From NCBI RefSeq assembly GCF_006716265.1, contig NZ_VFOS01000001.1, forward strand, positions 310,001 to 374,000: a DNA stretch of 64,000 nt, in the 5' to 3' direction. This DNA is from Rarobacter faecitabidus (GTDB lineage: Bacteria; Actinomycetota; Actinomycetes; Actinomycetales; Cellulomonadaceae). Of the stretch, positions 1 through 9,450 are shown one piece after another. Each line of letters begins with the position of its first letter. Position 1 is the stretch's first letter. Both the position numbers and the translations under genes were made by a program. Under the pieces are notes generated by a model that searched no databases, was not told the DNA's origin, and saw only the letters and a list, made by a program, of their open reading frames with translations.

Positions 1-862
1 GGGCGGGGCACCGATCATAGAACTCGACATCGCCCAGCCCGAAGCCAAGGACCAGTTGTCCACGCTCTTGCGCGAGGTCGGAGCAACGGCCGTCATCCAC
101 TTCGCCGCCCGTAAGCAGGTCGGAGAATCGGTGGCGCGTCCGGTCTGGTACTTCGAGCAGAACGTCGGCGGCATGGCCAATCTCCTCGCCGCAATGGAGC
201 AGGCGTCGGTGTCGCGATTGGTGTTCTCGTCCTCCGCCGCCGCCTATGGCCAACCCGACGTCGGCATCGTCAGCGAGAAGAGCCCGGCTGTGCCGATCAA
301 CCCGTACGGGCAAACCAAGCTCGCGTGCGAATGGCTCGCGAGCGACGCCGCGACCGCTTGGGGACTGCGAGTGGTGGCACTCCGATACTTCAACGTCGCC
401 GGTGCTGGCGTTCCAGAATTGGGGGATCCCGCCGCCCTCAACCTCGTGCCGATGGTGCTCGAGAAACTGGCCGCCGGGCGGCGTCCCCTGATCTTCGGTG
501 ACGACTATCCGACGCCAGATGGGACCTGCGTGCGCGACTACATCCACGTCTCTGACCTGGCCCGCGCCCACATCGACAGCCTCAACTATCTCGAGCGCAA
601 TGATCGCCCCTACGACGTCTTCAACGTCGGTACCGGCGAAGGCTCATCCGTTCGCGAGGTCATCGCCGAGATCGGACGGGTCAGCGGCCTGGACGTCGCT
701 CCCGAGATCCTGCCGCGCCGACCCGGCGACCCCGCCGAACTGGTGGGAGATCCGACGAGGATCAACGACGTGCTCGGCTGGCGTGCCGAGTTCGGCCTTC
801 CCGACATCATCGCTTCGGCGTGGGAGGCCTGGCAGGCCGGTCCCCATCGCATCGAGATCTGA
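1..862 (+). CDS. galE: UDP-glucose 4-epimerase GalE, 5' end missing
   Basis: Interconverts UDP-glucose and UDP-galactose in the cytoplasm (Leloir pathway, sugar nucleotides for cell surface glycans). The reading frame is open from the first base of the window, so the start codon and the N-terminal glycine-rich NAD-binding strand lie upstream. Visible extended-SDR landmarks are the VIHFAARKQVGESV segment, the SSSAAAYG catalytic serine region, the catalytic Tyr and Lys in NPYGQTK, the RYFNVAGA segment and the DYIHVSDLARAH segment of GalE. About 286 residues are present of the usual 320-340. It ends with TGA at 860-862. The family is clear; another 4-epimerase substrate cannot be excluded. Confidence 0.92.
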   Translation, partial: GGAPIIELDIAQPEAKDQLSTLLREVGATAVIHFAARKQVGESVARPVWYFEQNVGGMANLLAAMEQASVSRLVFSSSAAAYGQPDVGIVSEKSPAVPINPYGQTKLACEWLASDAATAWGLRVVALRYFNVAGAGVPELGDPAALNLVPMVLEKLAAGRRPLIFGDDYPTPDGTCVRDYIHVSDLARAHIDSLNYLERNDRPYDVFNVGTGEGSSVREVIAEIGRVSGLDVAPEILPRRPGDPAELVGDPTRINDVLGWRAEFGLPDIIASAWEAWQAGPHRIEI

Positions 863-1078
863 CGCGGGCGGTCTCCTGCCTGCCGGGGACGAGTTCTCCG
901 CCAGATCCCGTCCGTAGGATTCCCGTCCCGGGCAAAACCTCTCGACATCGCCGCTGATCGGGCCGGTGCCTTCATGACTTGCACGCGCGTGCGCCCGCGA
1001 AATGCGCGGAAATAACTCCGATGCTAGCGTGAATATGGGCCGAATTGGATTCGCAATGATGCGATCTTTCGGGACTCG

Positions 1079-1092
1079 CGAAAACGGTTTCA
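1079..1092. promoter_or_regulatory. LacI-type operator candidate upstream of glucanase gene
   Basis: CGAAAACGGTTTCA read on the other strand is TGAAACCGTTTTCG. It fits seven of eight fixed positions of the generic LacI-family pattern TGnnAnCGnTnnCA. It lies 46 bases before the start codon, where a repressor could block transcription. Inferred from pattern only. Confidence 0.4.
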
Positions 1093-1138
1093 ATGTCGCG
1101 ACCGGACAAACACCATCCATGTTCAAAGGAGAACGCGT

Positions 1139-4100
1139 GTGATTGCGAGAACGCTTCCACCTGCACAAACGCCTCACCGAATGCCGCGTCCAGCCTCCGC
1201 CCTCGTCATAAGCGGAGCCATCGCCTCGCTTGTGATATCAGGCATGACCACTGGCTTGGCAACCACAGCGAGTGCCGACGCATTCAATCCGGATTTTGGT
1301 CCGAATGTGACAATATTCGAGCCGTCGATGAGCACGAGCAGCATCAATCAAGCATTGCAAAGCGCTTCGGCGGATATGTCCGGGGATGCGAATCACTGGA
1401 CGACCAAGCGCCGCGCCTTCTTTTTTAAGCCGGGAACGTATGGCAGCGCGGCCGAGCTTAACCCGGCTCTGGCAACCAACTTCATCAACAGCGAGGTCGG
1501 TTACTACACCTCCGTTGCCGGATTGGGCCTCACTCCTGATCAGGTCCAGATCAACGGCGCCCTCCACGTCGAGCCCGAGCAGGTGTGCAACACCCCCTGG
1601 TGGTGCCAGGGCCCAGGTTCGCTGAACAACTTCTGGCGGTCGCTGGCGAACGTCGCGATCAAACCGATCCAGCGACCCGTAGATCAGACGACGGCGCAGC
1701 CCGGAGCACCCGTCGAGGGTGACGTTCGCGAAGGATGGATTGAGCCGAACCGCATGCGCTGGTCCGTCTCGCAGGCCGCCCCGATGCGCCGCGTCCACAT
1801 CCAAGGCGATCTGACCTACATGGGCCGGTACGGCGCGATGGCCTCTGGTGGCTTCACGTCTGACTCCCGAATCGACGGACTCGTGCAGACCGGCTCGCAG
1901 CAGCAGTTCTACCACCGTGATTCGACTATCGGCTCCTACTCGGAGCCAGGCGTGTGGAACATCGTGTTCTCCGGAACGAACGGCGCTCCGGTAGACAACT
2001 ACCCGGACAGCCAGCAGACCCCGGGCATGGACCAGTACGGTGCCAACAAGCACGCGAACTACGGCAACACGCCCGTCAGCCGCGAAGCTCCTTTCCTCAC
2101 TTGGAATCAGTCGGACGGATATGGCGTGTTCGTGCCTGCCGTGCGGACGAACGCATCCGGTCCGTCATGGTCGGGATCAAACCCCGGAGCGGGAACGCGG
2201 ATATCCCTGAACGACTTCGTGGTCGCCAAGCCGGGCGATTCGATCACCTCGCTGAACACGGCCATCAGCAACGGGAAGCACATCCTCTTCACCCCTGGTC
2301 AGTACACGTTCGATCAGCCACTGCGAGTCAACCGAACCGGCACCGTCGTGCTCGGACTCGGACTCGCCACGCTACGGCCGACGGCAGGCAACGCCGCGAT
2401 CGAGGTCGCCGATGTCGCTGGCGTCAAGATCGCTGGACTCATGATCGAGGCGCATTCGGTGAAGTCGGACGTGCTCGTCAAGGTGGGACCGCGACATGCC
2501 ACGGTGTCCAACCAGGCCGACCCGACCACGCTGTCGGACGTGTTCTTCCGCATCGGTGGGGCACAGGAGGGCAACGTCGACACCGCACTCGAGGTCAACT
2601 CCGACTACGCGCTGCTCGACAACATCTGGTCCTGGCGAGCCGACCACGGTAACGACGCGGACGTTAACGTTGGGTACCAGTGGGAACGCAACCCCGCGAA
2701 CGTCGGCGTGCGCGTCAACGGTGACAACGTGACAGCGCTGGGACTCTTCGTCGAGCACTACCAGAAGACGCAGACCGAGTGGAACGGTGAGAACGGACGC
2801 ACCATCTTCTACCAGTCCGAAATCCCGTACGAGCCGCGAACCCAAGCTCAGCACTCGGACCGTGGTCGCGAGGGCTACTCGTCCTACAAGGTCGACGCCT
2901 CGGTCACCAGCCACGAACTGTTCGGCGCCGGCGTCTACTCCTACTACCGCTGGGTCGACACGGTCTGGGCCGAGAATGGGATCTCCGTTCCCAAGAAATC
3001 GACGGTCAAGGTCAATCGCGCGGTTACACGCTGGCTGAACGGATGCATCCCATCCCTCAGCGCCTCGAAGGGTATCGCGGGTTGTTCGGATGGCTTGGGC
3101 GGCGGTATCCGTCACATCGTCAACGACCAGGGTGGTCCCGCATTCTCGGCGGGGAACGAGGACAACAAGACGAAGTGGATGCGGGCCTACAACTCGTCCA
3201 CCGGCGATGTCACCAAGCCGACGCTGAACGCCAGCGTGTCGGGGACAACCCTGACCGCAAGCGCATCCGACAACGTTACGGCCGCCAACCTGGTGCACAT
3301 CGACTACAAGATCGGTTGCAACCTCTGGCTGCCGTATACGGGCAGCGTCACGATCCCCGGCGACGCGCAAAACGTGTGGGCGCGTGCTGTGGACCAGGCT
3401 GGCAATGTCTCGACCGTCTTCAATTGGTCGCGCTCCGGGACCGCTGAGAACTGCTCACCCGGCGACGGCGGCGGTGGAGATAACGGCGGCGGTGACAACG
3501 GCGGCGGCGGAGATAACGGCGGCGGTGACAACGGCGGCGGTGGAGATAACGGCGGCGGTGACAACGGCGGCGGCACCACTGGACCAAAGGTTCCCGTGCC
3601 GCTCGTGATCAGCAACAAGTCGGGGAAGTCCGACCCGGTCTACATCTACATCCTGGGACGCAACACGTCGAACCAGGCGGGGTGGATCGATGCTTCGGGG
3701 TCGTTCCACGCGCTGTCCGGCGGGACGAGCACTCCGGCGCCGGTGGGGGACATTTCGATCACTGGACCGGGCAATGGGCAGTCGATCACGGTGCCCTCGC
3801 CGTTGTTGTCCTCGGGCCGGATCTACTACTCCTACGGCCAGAAGCTCACCTTCTCCAAGGTCATCGACGGGGACGGAATCACGAACTTCGCTTACCCCTC
3901 GATCTTCAACGCCTCTGACCCGAACGTGAATATCCTGCACGGATCGGCGGAATACTCGCTCGTACGGCACCCGGACCAGAACACCGGGCTGTGGTTCAAC
4001 TCCAGTCAGGTCGACTTCGTGGGCCCGCCGGTCCAGGTGGGCGTTGAGTTTGAAGGTGGCGACACATTCTCGATTGGCCGACTGAAGGACAACGGTCTGC

Positions 4101-5428
4101 AGAACATCATCAGCTACCTCGAAGCGCAACCGGGCTGGGGTGGGCTGGTCAAGCGCCACAACGGGCAGTATCTGCGGATTCTCAGCGCCAAGGACGGCAT
4201 GATCGATGGGGTCCTCGCGACTGCTCCGGTTCAGTCCTACATCGATCAGGTGTGGAGCAAGTATCAGAACACGACCCTGACGTTGCGACCGCGGAAGGAC
4301 GACCAGAACTTCGTCTACACCGGCCAGGTTCAAGGTTCGACCTTCGTGTTCCAGCCCTCGGGATCGGCATCCGGGTCGCCGGCAATCTCGATCACGAAGC
4401 CGACCCCGCAAAACGTGGTCAGTTGTGACGGATCCCTGACGGGTGTCGGGGTCCAGGGCGAGGTTGCCCGCACCATATGTGCCGGGTTCAACCGATCCAA
4501 CATCATGTCGCAGACGAGCCAACCGGCCAATCCCAGTACCTACTTCACGGATGCGGCTTGGACCAACCACTACGTCAAGATCGTCCACGACCAGATGGTC
4601 TCCGGGCGGTCCTACGCCTTCGCCTATGACGACGTGAGCGAGCAGGAATCCCTGGTCTCGACAACCAACCCGCAAAAGGCCTTCCTCCAACTCGACCCGT
4701 TCACCGGCGCGGCCCCTCCGCTGACGAACGGCGGGAACAACGGCGGTGGTGGCGACAACGGCGGCGGGAACAACGGCGGTGGTGGCGACAACGGCGGCGG
4801 GAACAACGGCGGCACGTGCGCCCAGCCGTGGGACGGTCAGGCCGTCTACGTCCAGGGCGATCGCGTCAGCCTCGCAACGCTCGTCTACGAGGCGCAGTGG
4901 TGGACACAGGGTGAGACTCCTGGCACCACGGGAGAGGGGGGAGTCTGGCGGGTCGTCGGGGTCGACAACGGATGCGCGCCAGGCGGCAACAACAACGGCG
5001 GCGGGAACTCAGGCGACGGCTATCAGAGCCTGACGAACGGAACCGGTGCGGTCCGCGTGGCCGGGCTTAACCTCTGCGTGGACGTGCCGTCGTCCAACTT
5101 CGTCGATGGCAACAAGCTCCAGGCGTGGACGTGCAATGGCACCGGCGCCCAGATCTGGACTCGAAACCCGAACGGCGAGATTCGAATCGGGAGTAAGTGC
5201 GTGGACGTCGCCAGTTCGGGGACGGCCAACGGTACGGACGTGTGGCTGTGGAACTGCAACGGCACGGGTGCCCAGAAGTGGGAGTACAACCCGTCGACCA
5301 AAACGCTACGCAACCCGAATTCGGGCAAATGCCTGGACGTTCGCGACGGCCAGCCCACCCCGTCGAGCGGCCAGAAGCTGCAGATCTGGGACTGCTGGGG
5401 TGACATCAACCAGCGCTGGGAGTTCTAG
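1139..5428 (+). CDS. Secreted multidomain beta-1,3-glucanase (GH55 + GH64 + CBM5/12 + ricin-type lectin)
   Basis: Predicted extracellular enzyme of 1429 residues degrading beta-1,3-glucan. GTG start with AAAGGAG at 1125-1131. A Sec signal peptide ends near TTASA (about residue 46). Residues ~47-690 read as a GH55 exo-beta-1,3-glucanase beta-helix (DFGPNV, FFFKPGTYGSAAE, NFWRSLANV, WSVSQAAPMRRV). Glu539 (VEHYQ) and Glu561 (SEIPYE) are 22 apart, like Glu480/Glu502 of SacteLam55A as I remember it. A short Ig-like stretch and a Gly/Asp/Asn linker (~775-820) follow. Residues ~822-1190 read as GH64 (laminaripentaose-producing type), with Glu938 and Asp959 as the likely catalytic pair. Then come a second linker, a CBM5/12 chitin-binding module (~1227-1283, AQWWTQG) and a ricin-B/CBM13 trefoil (~1295-1429, three CVDV/CLDV and QxW repeats). 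Domain calls are from pattern recognition; specificity is inferred. Confidence 0.88.
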   Translation: MIARTLPPAQTPHRMPRPASALVISGAIASLVISGMTTGLATTASADAFNPDFGPNVTIFEPSMSTSSINQALQSASADMSGDANHWTTKRRAFFFKPGTYGSAAELNPALATNFINSEVGYYTSVAGLGLTPDQVQINGALHVEPEQVCNTPWWCQGPGSLNNFWRSLANVAIKPIQRPVDQTTAQPGAPVEGDVREGWIEPNRMRWSVSQAAPMRRVHIQGDLTYMGRYGAMASGGFTSDSRIDGLVQTGSQQQFYHRDSTIGSYSEPGVWNIVFSGTNGAPVDNYPDSQQTPGMDQYGANKHANYGNTPVSREAPFLTWNQSDGYGVFVPAVRTNASGPSWSGSNPGAGTRISLNDFVVAKPGDSITSLNTAISNGKHILFTPGQYTFDQPLRVNRTGTVVLGLGLATLRPTAGNAAIEVADVAGVKIAGLMIEAHSVKSDVLVKVGPRHATVSNQADPTTLSDVFFRIGGAQEGNVDTALEVNSDYALLDNIWSWRADHGNDADVNVGYQWERNPANVGVRVNGDNVTALGLFVEHYQKTQTEWNGENGRTIFYQSEIPYEPRTQAQHSDRGREGYSSYKVDASVTSHELFGAGVYSYYRWVDTVWAENGISVPKKSTVKVNRAVTRWLNGCIPSLSASKGIAGCSDGLGGGIRHIVNDQGGPAFSAGNEDNKTKWMRAYNSSTGDVTKPTLNASVSGTTLTASASDNVTAANLVHIDYKIGCNLWLPYTGSVTIPGDAQNVWARAVDQAGNVSTVFNWSRSGTAENCSPGDGGGGDNGGGDNGGGGDNGGGDNGGGGDNGGGDNGGGTTGPKVPVPLVISNKSGKSDPVYIYILGRNTSNQAGWIDASGSFHALSGGTSTPAPVGDISITGPGNGQSITVPSPLLSSGRIYYSYGQKLTFSKVIDGDGITNFAYPSIFNASDPNVNILHGSAEYSLVRHPDQNTGLWFNSSQVDFVGPPVQVGVEFEGGDTFSIGRLKDNGLQNIISYLEAQPGWGGLVKRHNGQYLRILSAKDGMIDGVLATAPVQSYIDQVWSKYQNTTLTLRPRKDDQNFVYTGQVQGSTFVFQPSGSASGSPAISITKPTPQNVVSCDGSLTGVGVQGEVARTICAGFNRSNIMSQTSQPANPSTYFTDAAWTNHYVKIVHDQMVSGRSYAFAYDDVSEQESLVSTTNPQKAFLQLDPFTGAAPPLTNGGNNGGGGDNGGGNNGGGGDNGGGNNGGTCAQPWDGQAVYVQGDRVSLATLVYEAQWWTQGETPGTTGEGGVWRVVGVDNGCAPGGNNNGGGNSGDGYQSLTNGTGAVRVAGLNLCVDVPSSNFVDGNKLQAWTCNGTGAQIWTRNPNGEIRIGSKCVDVASSGTANGTDVWLWNCNGTGAQKWEYNPSTKTLRNPNSGKCLDVRDGQPTPSSGQKLQIWDCWGDINQRWEF
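1146..1159. promoter_or_regulatory. CebR/LacI-like operator candidate at start of glucanase ORF
   Basis: CGAGAACGCTTCCA lies over codons 3-7 of the glucanase gene. It matches 12 of 14 bases of the site at 47464-47477 ahead of the sugar-importer operon and 7 of 8 LacI-family fixed positions. An operator just downstream of a transcription start would be an effective roadblock. It is inside coding sequence, so chance similarity is possible. Confidence 0.4.
3463..3583 (+). repeat. Gly/Asp/Asn-rich linker repeats between GH55 and GH64 domains
   Basis: Tandem copies of a GGCGGCGGTGACAAC/GGAGATAAC-type unit encode repeated GGGDNGGGGDN. A related stretch at 4730-4815 encodes GGGDNGGGNN before the chitin-binding module, and a short one lies at 4984-5010. 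These are flexible linkers separating catalytic and binding modules, and such DNA is prone to slippage. Confidence 0.85.
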
Positions 5429-5450
5429 GACAGGTTGACCCAACACGCCA

Positions 5451-5494
5451 GGGCGGCAGGGAGGAGGAGCGTGTGCCCCTCCTCCCCGCCGCCC
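5451..5494 (+). terminator. GC-rich hairpin after glucanase gene
   Basis: Arms 5451-5467 and 5478-5494 pair over GGGCGGC and GGAGGAGG with their complements, around a 2-by-2 internal mismatch and a 10-base loop. It lies 23 bases after the stop codon. No T-run follows, as is common for actinobacterial terminators. Confidence 0.7.
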
Positions 5495-5639
5495 GCGCGA
5501 ATGCCTCCGGTGCGCGTGCACTCGCGAGGCAGGTCTCCAGAGGGCCGGCAAACGAATCCGACGTCCCACCGCCTGAGCAGCGCCAACGGTGGATGAATGC
5601 TTGATGTCGGCTCGGTGGCGGGACCCCGGTCCCGCCTAG

Positions 5640-6983
<1,344 letters not shown>

Positions 6984-7007
6984 GCTAGAACTTAAGCCAG
7001 CGACACC

Positions 7008-7047
7008 CGCGTGGGGTCGTCCGCCGTCTGGCGGGCGGCCCCACGCG
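7008..7047 (+). terminator. eno: Strong hairpin terminator after eno
   Basis: An 18-base stem (7008-7025 with 7030-7047, two G-U pairs, loop GTCT) begins 24 bases after the enolase stop codon. It is the most stable simple hairpin in this gap. Confidence 0.75.
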
Positions 7048-7050
7048 TCG

Positions 7051-7110
7051 TTGACGTGCCCTGCATTGACGTGCCCTGCATGGACGTGCCGTGCATGGAC
7101 GTGCCCTGCC
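7051..7110. repeat. Four tandem 15-bp repeats in the eno-ftsB gap
   Basis: Units TTGACGTGCCCTGCA, TTGACGTGCCCTGCA, TGGACGTGCCGTGCA and TGGACGTGCCCTGCC follow each other without spacing, directly after the enolase terminator. The period is a multiple of three, but I see no gene with start and RBS using it. It lies about 150 bases ahead of ftsB. Confidence 0.9.
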
Positions 7111-7243
7111 GCGGACACCGGTTACGGCTCCAGGACACCCGATATAGCGGGTGCCGAGCAACCACAACCGGTGGTCTCATGTGCCCGAGGGACGATGCGG
7201 CGAGCCGTGGGCGCGCCTCTGCGGGCTTTCCAGGGAACTTCGG

Positions 7244-7249
7244 CACAAT
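7244..7249 (+). promoter_or_regulatory. -10 element of a leaderless ftsB transcript
   Basis: CACAAT ends exactly six bases before the ATG at 7256, and there is no Shine-Dalgarno sequence. The same hexamer at the same distance precedes the next gene (7719-7724). Transcription would start at the A of the start codon. Confidence 0.55.
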
Positions 7250-7255
7250 GGCAGC

Positions 7256-7726
7256 ATGACTGCCCGGATCCCCGTCGACCGCCCGCAGGGCGATCGCATG
7301 CGCTGGGTCGGGCCGGTATCCGTTCGAGTTATCGTGCTCGCGATCATCGCCCTCGGCGCCCTGGCTATCGTCGTGCCGACCATGATGCGATTCGTGGATC
7401 AGCGGGCGCAGACCCGGGCCATGGAGCAGCAACTCGCGGCGACCAAGGCCGAGAACGCCGATCTGCAGTCCGAGATCGATCGCTGGAAGGACAGCAAGTA
7501 CGTCGCCGCGCAGGCGCGCGAGCGGCTCAGTTTCGGCTACCCGGGCGAGACCCGCTACAAGGTGATCGACCCCGCCACGGTCGTCGACGAGACCAACCCC
7601 AAGACGGGGCGGACTGTCGAACCGGGCGCCGTAACCTTCCCGATCGGTAAGGAGGATTCCTGGTACGGCACTTTGTGGGAATCCGTCGAGGTTGCGGGAT
7701 CCACCGAGGCCGACACGGCACAATAG
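7256..7726 (+). CDS. FtsB/DivIC-type septum formation initiator
   Basis: Small bitopic cell-division protein of 156 residues, expected to act in the FtsQ-FtsL-FtsB-type complex at the septum. A short basic cytoplasmic N-terminus precedes one membrane helix (about residues 21-42, VRVIVLAIIALGALAIVVP). Then comes a coiled coil (about 50-80, QLAATKAENADLQSEIDRW), the DivIC-family motif ARERLSFGYPGE and a short extracytoplasmic tail. I chose ATG 7256 over upstream in-frame starts because the membrane helix then sits normally and a CACAAT -10 hexamer lies six bases ahead. It sits in the eno-ftsB-DUF501-ppx block shared with mycobacteria (Rv1024 is the counterpart). Confidence 0.9.
   Translation: MTARIPVDRPQGDRMRWVGPVSVRVIVLAIIALGALAIVVPTMMRFVDQRAQTRAMEQQLAATKAENADLQSEIDRWKDSKYVAAQARERLSFGYPGETRYKVIDPATVVDETNPKTGRTVEPGAVTFPIGKEDSWYGTLWESVEVAGSTEADTAQ
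7719..7724 (+). promoter_or_regulatory. -10 element of a leaderless DUF501 transcript
   Basis: CACAAT, overlapping the last codons of ftsB, then six bases and GTG. No SD is present. It is the same arrangement as at 7244-7249. Confidence 0.5.
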
Positions 7727-7730
7727 ATGG

Positions 7731-8357
7731 GTGCCTCCCACTCTTAATGTCCCGCAGGGCGGGGACGAAGCCCCGCTCACGCTCACCGAACAGGCCGCCG
7801 AGCAGTTGCGCCGCCGCGGCGGATATGCACCCGACGGCTCCGCTGCCGAGGCAAGCGCCGAGGACCTCGCCGAGATCGAATGGCAGCTTGGACGAGCCCC
7901 CCGCGGCACTGCGGGCATTTCCGCGCGCTGCGTGTGTGGTCGGCCCTGGGTGGTCAAGACCGAGCCACGCCTGCCGGACGGGACGCCCTTCCCGACCCTG
8001 TACTACTTGACGCATCCGGCGATCACCGCCGCCGCCAGCACGCTCGAGGCGTCGGGAGTGATGAAGGACATGAGCGCCCGCCTCGAGACCGACCCGGAAC
8101 TACGAGCCGCGTACGGCCGCGCCCATGAGGACTACCTCGCGGAGCGGGAGCGCCTCGGCTTCGTCGAGCAGATCCACGGCATCTCGGCCGGCGGCATGCC
8201 CACGCGCGTCAAGTGCCTGCACGTGCTCATCGCGCACTCGCTGTCCGCCGGGCCCGGCATCAACCCTCTCGGGGACGAGGCCATCGCGCTGGCCATCCGC
8301 GCCCGCCAGTTTGACCCGTCGGCGTGCCAGTGCATCGCCCGTCCCGTGGCAGGGTAG
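7731..8357 (+). CDS. DUF501 family protein
   Basis: A 208-residue cytoplasmic protein of unknown function, the counterpart of M. tuberculosis Rv1025 between DivIC and exopolyphosphatase. Recognised by the order ...EIEWQLGRAPRG..ARCVCGRPWVVKTEPRLPDGTPFPTLYYLTHP... and VKCLHVLIAHSLSAGPGINPLGDEA near the end. Conserved cysteines sit in the CVCG motif, in VKCLH and in ACQC, suggesting a metal or redox site, but that is only inference. GTG start at 7731, four bases after the ftsB stop. The stop overlaps a possible GTG of the ppx gene, so the three genes are tightly packed. Confidence 0.88.
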   Translation: MPPTLNVPQGGDEAPLTLTEQAAEQLRRRGGYAPDGSAAEASAEDLAEIEWQLGRAPRGTAGISARCVCGRPWVVKTEPRLPDGTPFPTLYYLTHPAITAAASTLEASGVMKDMSARLETDPELRAAYGRAHEDYLAERERLGFVEQIHGISAGGMPTRVKCLHVLIAHSLSAGPGINPLGDEAIALAIRARQFDPSACQCIARPVAG

Positions 8358-8362
8358 TGGTC

Positions 8363-9337
8363 ATGGCTGAAAAAGTGGCTGAACAGATTACGCGCGTCGC
8401 CGCCATCGACTGCGGCACCAACTCGATCCGTCTGCTGATTGCCGACATCGACCGCGAGGCGGGTACGCTCACCGACCTGGAGCGGACGATGCACGTCGTC
8501 CGGCTGGGCCAGGGCGTCGACCGGACGGGGCGCCTAGACCCCGAGGCGCTGGCCAGGACGTTTGAGCGCTCGCGCGAGTACGCCGCCAAGATAGCCGAAC
8601 TGGGCGCGACTCGGGTGCGTTTCGTGGCAACGTCGGCGACTCGGGACGCGAGCAACAGGGACGAGTTCTTCTCCGGCATCCGGGAGATCCTGGGTGTCAC
8701 GCCGGAAGTGGTGTCCGGGGACGAAGAGGCGTACCTGTCGTTCCGCGGCGCGACGGGCGTGTTCGGCGGGCAGTTCCCCGCCCCGTATCTGGTCGTGGAC
8801 CTCGGTGGCGGCTCGACGGAGCTCGTCCTCGGCACCGATCGCCCGCAGGCCGCGAAGTCGATGGACGTCGGCTGCGTGCGCATGACGGAGCGGCACCTGC
8901 GCTCTGACCCGCCAACGCCTGCCGAGATCGAGGCCGCCCGTGCCGACATTCGTCGGGCGCTGGACGAGGCAGCCGAAATCGTACCGCTGGGGCAGACGGC
9001 GACCCTGGTGGGCCTGGCGGGATCAATTACGACCGTGACGGCGCATGCGCTGGGACTGGCCGCCTACGATCGCGACCGCATCAACGGCGCGACCCTGTCG
9101 GTGGACGACGTGCTGGCGAGCGCCGCGGACTTGCTGGCCCGTGACCGCGCACAGCGCGCGGAATTGGGGTTCATGCACCCGGGGCGGATCGACGTGATCG
9201 GGGCCGGAGCGCTCGTCTGGTCAGAGGTTGTGGCGCGGGTGCGAGACGAAGTCGCTGCTCAGGGGAGAGAACTCGGGCCGATCCTCACGTCTGAGCACGA
9301 CATTCTCGACGGCATCGCGTGGTCCCTGGTCGAATAG
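8363..9337 (+). CDS. Ppx/GppA family exopolyphosphatase
   Basis: Member of the actin-fold (ASKHA) Ppx/GppA phosphatases, which hydrolyse polyphosphate and/or the pentaphosphate alarmone pppGpp. 324 residues, the short two-domain form usual in actinobacteria. N-terminal phosphate-binding loop AAIDCGTNSIRLLIAD; catalytic region SGDEEAYLSFRGATG; second nucleotide loop VDLGGGSTEL; GLAGSITTVTA near residue 220; and the conserved RIDVIGAGAL near residue 280. ATG at 8363 has AGGG eight bases upstream; GTG at 8357, overlapping the DUF501 stop, is the alternative. Which substrate is preferred cannot be told from sequence. Confidence 0.93.
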   Translation: MAEKVAEQITRVAAIDCGTNSIRLLIADIDREAGTLTDLERTMHVVRLGQGVDRTGRLDPEALARTFERSREYAAKIAELGATRVRFVATSATRDASNRDEFFSGIREILGVTPEVVSGDEEAYLSFRGATGVFGGQFPAPYLVVDLGGGSTELVLGTDRPQAAKSMDVGCVRMTERHLRSDPPTPAEIEAARADIRRALDEAAEIVPLGQTATLVGLAGSITTVTAHALGLAAYDRDRINGATLSVDDVLASAADLLARDRAQRAELGFMHPGRIDVIGAGALVWSEVVARVRDEVAAQGRELGPILTSEHDILDGIAWSLVE

Positions 9338-9450
9338 GGAACGAGACCTTCGTCCGTTGCGCGATAGGCCCACATTCTGAGCGATTTCGGTGGCACGCGG
9401 CGAAGGCGTAGTCTTGGAAGCATCAATCCGTTCCATCCCAGGAGACAAGT

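Noticed and set aside
3463-3583. PE_PGRS-like or collagen-like domain
   Set aside because: It is a Gly/Asp/Asn linker between two catalytic domains, not a structural repeat domain.
7051-7110. CRISPR array
   Set aside because: The 15-bp units abut each other without spacers, and no cas genes are present.
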